Positions 23,882 through 27,508 of a DNA stretch of 27,508 bases are shown piece by piece. The notes under the pieces were generated by a model. The model saw only the letters and a program-made list of their open reading frames with translations. It was not told where the DNA came from and did not search any database. Both the position numbers and the translations under genes were made by a program. The stretch spans positions 1 to 27,508 of the forward strand of contig JALNVT010000008.1 of assembly GCA_023231265.1 (NCBI GenBank), given 5' to 3'. This DNA is from Sphaerochaetaceae bacterium (GTDB taxonomy: Bacteria; Spirochaetota; Spirochaetia; Sphaerochaetales; Sphaerochaetaceae). Each line of letters opens with the position of its first letter. Positions within the stretch are counted from its first letter, which is position 1.

Positions 23882-25561
23882 ATGCAAATATCTGGCGCTG
23901 AAATATTAATAAAAACTTTGATTGAGCAGAATGTAGATACAGTGTTTGGCTACCCTGGTGGGGCAGTTTTGCCACTTTATGATGCTCTATATAATAACAG
24001 TGACAAAATAACACATATCTTAACTGCTCATGAACAAGGTGCATCTCACGCTGCTGATGGTTATGCTCGTTCAACTGGTAAAGTTGGAGTATGCATAGCA
24101 ACAAGTGGTCCAGGTGCAACTAATTTAGTAACAGGTATTGCAACTGCCCAAATGGACAGTGTTCCTATGGTTGCTATTACAGGTAATGTTCCAACAACTT
24201 TATTAGGTAAAGACAGTTTCCAAGAGGTTGATATTACTGGTGTTACAATGCCAATAACCAAGCATAACTATATAGTTAAAAAAGCTGGGGATTTAGCTGG
24301 TATTGTTAGAGAGGCATTCTTCATCGCAAAAGAAGGAAGACCTGGTCCAGTACTTATTGATATAACTAAGAATGCTATGATAGATCTTTGTGAATATCAA
24401 AAAGAAGAACCTAGAGAGATAAAATACCTATCAAACAGATTGAAAGAACCAAATCTAGATGTAGCTGCAAACATGATTGAAAATTCATCTCGTCCAATGT
24501 GTTACGTTGGAGGAGGTACTATAATTTCAAATTCATCAGAGAGAGTTAGAAACTTTATTGATTTAATAGATTCACCATCTTGCGTATCATTGATGGCCTG
24601 CGGAGCAATACGCAGTGACAGTGATAGATATACTGGACTGGTTGGAATGCATGGATCAAAAGTTTCTAATGTTTGCATCAATAAATGTGATTTATTGATA
24701 GTTATTGGTGCTCGTTTCTCTGATAGAGTAATAAGTAAAGCAAGTAGCTTTGCAAAACATGCAAGAATCATACAGATTGATGTTGATCCTGCTGAGATTG
24801 ACAAAAATATTGAAACTTCATGCCATTTGGTTGGAGATATCAATGTTGTTCTTGATAGATTGATGAGCAAAATCAAAAAACAAGAACATGCCAATTGGAT
24901 GCAGGAAGTTGCAGGATACAAAAAGAGATTCCCTGTACTTACCAACCATGAAAGTCACAGAGCTTATGAAATTATAAATGCCCTAAATGAAAATCTTAAT
25001 GAAGATGATATTGTTGCAACAGAGGTTGGACAGCATCAGATTTGGACAGCACAGTTCTTGAACCATAAGAATCCAAGACGTTTTTTAACAAGTGGTGGTC
25101 TTGGAACAATGGGATATGGTACTGGAGCAGCAATTGGTGCTCAAATGGGAAATAAAGACGTTAGAGTGGTAAATGTTGCAGGTGATGGTTGTTTTAGAAT
25201 GAACAGCAATGAATTGACAACAATTGCACGCTATAATTTACCTGTTATCGTAATAGTCATGAATAATCATACTCTTGGTATGGTTAGACAATGGCAGACG
25301 TTATTCTATGATAAGCATTACAGTCAAACAACTCTGGATACGCCAATTGATTGGTGTATGCTGGCAAAAGCTTATGGCGTTGAGTCAATGAAACTTTCAA
25401 TAGATGATGATCCTAATGAAGTGATAAAAAAAGCACTTAGTTTAAATAAACCTTGTGTTATTGATGCTCAAATTCCTATAGATGATAAAGTATATCCTAT
25501 TGTAGCTCCTGGCTCTTCAATAAAAGATATGATTGGATTTAGAGAAGAAAATGTAAATTAA
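23882..25561 (+). CDS. ilvB: Acetolactate synthase large (catalytic) subunit
   Basis: 559 residues of a thiamine diphosphate enzyme. It has VFGYPGGAVLPLYDAL, the catalytic Glu51 in AHEQGASHAADGYAR, the central FAD-associated domain and the ThDP/Mg motif VAGDGCFRMNSNELTTIARY running to MNNHTLGMVRQWQ. It condenses two pyruvates, or pyruvate with 2-oxobutyrate, to feed the valine/leucine and isoleucine branches. AGGAG precedes the ATG by seven bases. It is the last gene of the operon, with a strong terminator 10 bases after its stop. It is far from its regulatory subunit ilvN, which is the first gene. Confidence 0.96.
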   Translation: MQISGAEILIKTLIEQNVDTVFGYPGGAVLPLYDALYNNSDKITHILTAHEQGASHAADGYARSTGKVGVCIATSGPGATNLVTGIATAQMDSVPMVAITGNVPTTLLGKDSFQEVDITGVTMPITKHNYIVKKAGDLAGIVREAFFIAKEGRPGPVLIDITKNAMIDLCEYQKEEPREIKYLSNRLKEPNLDVAANMIENSSRPMCYVGGGTIISNSSERVRNFIDLIDSPSCVSLMACGAIRSDSDRYTGLVGMHGSKVSNVCINKCDLLIVIGARFSDRVISKASSFAKHARIIQIDVDPAEIDKNIETSCHLVGDINVVLDRLMSKIKKQEHANWMQEVAGYKKRFPVLTNHESHRAYEIINALNENLNEDDIVATEVGQHQIWTAQFLNHKNPRRFLTSGGLGTMGYGTGAAIGAQMGNKDVRVVNVAGDGCFRMNSNELTTIARYNLPVIVIVMNNHTLGMVRQWQTLFYDKHYSQTTLDTPIDWCMLAKAYGVESMKLSIDDDPNEVIKKALSLNKPCVIDAQIPIDDKVYPIVAPGSSIKDMIGFREENVN

Positions 25562-25570
25562 ATTATATTA

Positions 25571-25597
25571 CCCTGGCAAATGCCAGGGCTTTTTATT
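25571..25597 (+). terminator. Intrinsic terminator of the ilv-leu operon
   Basis: CCCTGGCA (25571-25578) and TGCCAGGG (25581-25588) form a GC-rich eight-base-pair stem, followed by CTTTTTATT. It lies ten bases after the ilvB stop codon. Confidence 0.93.
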
Positions 25598-25748
25598 GTC
25601 TGTTTGTATAGGTACTTTTATTATGATAATTATTTTTTGACTGACCTTAAAGAAAGAATCTAGTCTTGATTCTCATAAGAGATTTCCTTTACAACTAAAT
25701 AATTTATCCGCATATTTAAATAAGAGCTCATAAAAATAAGGACATATA

Positions 25749-26458
25749 ATGACAATAACAATAGTTCATGCTTCACAAAGATCAAAAGGAACATCCAGTA
25801 CTATAGCAAGAAATCTTGCATCTAAATTTGAGGGTGCAAAAATTAATGAAATTAATTTGCAGAAAGAGCAGATTCCATACTGCGAAGGATGTCTCAGATG
25901 TGTTACAAAAGGAATGGAGTTCTGTCCTCACCAAGAAAAGATACTCCCATTGAGAGATTTGAGGTTAGAAGCGGATCTTTTGATTGTAGCAACACCTGTA
26001 TATATTCTCCATATGAATGGACAGCTAAAAATATTCATAGATCATTTCTCATTATGGTTCATGATGCACAGACCCGAGAATTCGATGTTCAATAAGCAAC
26101 TGATGGTTGTCTAACTGCAGCTGGACCTGTTTATAAGAACACAATAATAGAAGTGGCAGAATGCTTCACATATTTTGGAATTCCAAAGATTTATAGCATA
26201 GGCATGGCAGTTCAAAGTATGTCTTGGGCAAAAGTAACAGAAAAGAAAAAAGACGAAATAGAAAAGCAGAGCAATAAAATTGTAAAAAGAGTCAACAAAC
26301 TCTATCAAAGTGGAAAATATCATACACCACTGAAAAGTAAATTTAACTTTGCAATCTATAGAAAAATTCAATCAAAAGTTGCAGGTGATGTTGATAGAGC
26401 TTATTGGGATGAAAGAGGGTGGTTTGGCAATAACCGACCATGGAAAAACGCTAGATAA
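25749..26458 (+). pseudogene. Flavodoxin-family NAD(P)H-dependent oxidoreductase, frameshifted
   Basis: The first frame (25749-26114, 121 residues) begins as a typical flavodoxin-like reductase: ITIVHASQRSKGTSSTIA phosphate loop, CEGCLRCVTKGMEFCPHQ, then LLIVATPVYILHMNGQLKIFIDHFS. It stops at TAA 26112-26114, just as the next strand MVV begins. The continuation lies one frame back: from about 26111 it reads LTAAGPVYKNTIIEVAECF and goes on to a natural stop at 26458. Loss of a single base near 26110-26113 explains this. Restored, the protein would be about 236 residues, the normal length for this family. There is no slippery heptamer, so programmed shifting is unlikely. It is either a recent pseudogene or a base-calling error. 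AAGGA precedes the ATG. Its 3' end overlaps yaaA by eight bases, tail to tail. Confidence 0.8.
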
Positions 26459-27152
26459 CTTTATAGTAAATTATATTTGATTCATCGCTGGTAGCTTCAT
26501 CAAATACATAGCCTTCTTCTTTAAAAGATGTCAGAACATCAATTGAAGTATTTTGTTCATTGGCAAGATACTTCACAAATTTTCCCCGAGCTATTTTTGT
26601 ATTTGTACTGTAGCTCTTGCTAACACCTTTTAAGTTCTGTATGAAGATAATGTTTATTGCAAGACCTTCTGGAAGTATTGCAGAGTACTCGTTGGAGCAG
26701 AGATTGATATAAGGCTCTGTTAGAACTTTCTTGATCTTCTTTTTATAGAAGTCAGGTTTCACAAAATCAAACTTAGAATTGTAATCAAGACGATATTGAG
26801 ATATCAAATCTGTTGGTTTCAATAGGCCATACAGAGCATCTGCTATCAGAAGATTTTTATTCAAAAAATTTCTCTCAGCTTCACTCAAACTCAAAACATC
26901 AATATTCATGTATTGCAAACCATCATAACGATAGAGTGCAGGATGAAGGTCTGAGTTGAAGTCATGATAGTAGTTATACACTTCTTTTGCAATCTTAGAA
27001 CTACATTTGAAAGCCTTTTGCAATTCTTCAAGATCATACTTCTTTATTTTATTTGCAATAGTCTGTGCATTCTTAGAAAAAATTGGAGTTGTTGCAGTTC
27101 CTATAAATTCCTTTTTTTTCATCTTTTTTGCTGGTGATATTATTATTTTCAT
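26451..27152 (-). CDS. yaaA: YaaA-family peroxide-stress protein
   Basis: 233 residues of the YaaA/DUF328 (UPF0246) family. It begins with IIISPAKKM, has HPALYRYDGLQY (binding-cleft region), NLLIADALYGLLKPTDLISQYRLDY and the C-terminal TKIARGKFVKYL motif that marks the family. In E. coli YaaA limits free iron and DNA damage under hydrogen peroxide stress and has a DNA-binding fold. The role here is assumed from the family. It is slightly shorter than the 258-residue E. coli protein. The start codon overlaps the stop of the upstream membrane protein gene by four bases, so the two are probably co-translated. Confidence 0.92.
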   Translation of the reverse strand: MKIIISPAKKMKKKEFIGTATTPIFSKNAQTIANKIKKYDLEELQKAFKCSSKIAKEVYNYYHDFNSDLHPALYRYDGLQYMNIDVLSLSEAERNFLNKNLLIADALYGLLKPTDLISQYRLDYNSKFDFVKPDFYKKKIKKVLTEPYINLCSNEYSAILPEGLAINIIFIQNLKGVSKSYSTNTKIARGKFVKYLANEQNTSIDVLTSFKEEGYVFDEATSDESNIIYYKVI

Positions 27153-27508
27153 AGTTTTCCTATTAATGATTCGTCAATTCTTTTTAGAACAGAACCTTTT
27201 GAATTTGAGAATCTATCAAGTACAATTGAGCTCAAAGCAAATACATCCTTAATAAATCCTATATTGATGGTAGTTGAAGCCACCAAAATCTGAGATGATG
27301 CTATTAAAATAAGAATTCTTAAAGCTTTTGTAAATGCTATATTTAAAGATACATCAGTAAAATATTTAAATACAACCTTACCATTTGGTTCAAATAATGA
27401 TAATAAAACCATTGAGAATAAAAGCACGACAGGATATGCAATCTTCAACTTTCTTCCGCTGAGGACTTGAATGATATAAGTCAAAACCAGAACTAAAATG
27501 ATCAACTT
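27149..27508 (-). CDS. Membrane protein, 5' end beyond window
   Basis: 119 residues that remain open to the right edge of the window; the only candidate start near the edge is a TTG, so the gene most likely begins outside. Three hydrophobic segments are visible (about 3-15, 24-40 and 62-80), followed by a basic/amphipathic tail ending DESLIGKL. The helix ALRILILIASSQILVAS with a downstream amphipathic tail loosely recalls the transmembrane (T) component of ECF-type transporters, but I cannot support that assignment. It is translationally coupled to yaaA through a four-base overlap. Confidence 0.6.
   Translation of the reverse strand, partial: KLIILVLVLTYIIQVLSGRKLKIAYPVVLLFSMVLLSLFEPNGKVVFKYFTDVSLNIAFTKALRILILIASSQILVASTTINIGFIKDVFALSSIVLDRFSNSKGSVLKRIDESLIGKL

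Noticed and set aside
26095..26130. Programmed -1 frameshift in the flavodoxin-family gene
   Set aside because: No X-XXY-YYZ slippery heptamer and no clear downstream structure; a simple base loss is more economical.
27149..27508. ECF transporter T component
   Set aside because: Only a vague helix-plus-amphipathic-tail resemblance; without the N-terminal part the assignment cannot be supported, so it is left as a membrane protein.

Overview
This 27.5-kb AT-rich window is ordinary bacterial chromosome with no tRNA, rRNA, CRISPR array, phage or insertion sequence that I can see. A host-associated or anaerobic spirochaete (Sphaerochaeta/Treponema-like) is my best guess. It rests on the style of the solute-binding protein N-terminus (signal peptide followed by GSKES), the spirochaete-like MMPL exporter, and the Feo cluster with its small Cys-rich partner. 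This is an impression from family resemblance, not a phylogenetic result.

Left part (1-8765). A 5'-complete but window-truncated MMPL/RND exporter and an FAD-dependent dehydrogenase-like flavoprotein lie on the minus strand. Divergent to the flavoprotein is an unusual HTH protein whose C-terminal part is a Fic (Fido) fold with all catalytic residues lost. It is followed by an N-acyl-D-amino-acid deacylase on the plus strand. A bidirectional terminator separates these from a minus-strand polar amino-acid ABC transporter, in which a hairpin terminator follows the solute-binding protein gene.

Middle part (8866-13946). An iron uptake operon feoA-feoB plus a 51-aa FeoB-associated Cys-rich membrane protein lies on the minus strand. 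Next come a two-domain tandem HAD phosphatase, a short DtxR-type metal regulator that may be translated from a leaderless mRNA, and a YesN-like AraC regulator whose receiver domain has lost its phosphoacceptor.

Right part (14127-25597). One large plus-strand branched-chain amino-acid operon has the order ilvN-ilvC-leuA-cimA-leuC-leuD-leuB-ilvD-ilvB and ends in a strong intrinsic terminator. It encodes the route from pyruvate to the 2-keto acids of valine, leucine and, through citramalate, isoleucine. The transaminase and threonine deaminase are not in the window. In front of ilvN is an undescribed-looking leader: a 39-40 codon peptide with 24 Ile/Leu/Val residues. It is interleaved with four alternating CCAAG/CTTGG segments that can form mutually exclusive hairpins, the arrangement expected of a ribosome-mediated attenuator. 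This leader is the most interesting item here.

Right end (25749-27508). A frameshifted flavodoxin-family oxidoreductase, a YaaA-family peroxide-stress protein, and the 3' part of a membrane protein gene that enters from beyond the window.
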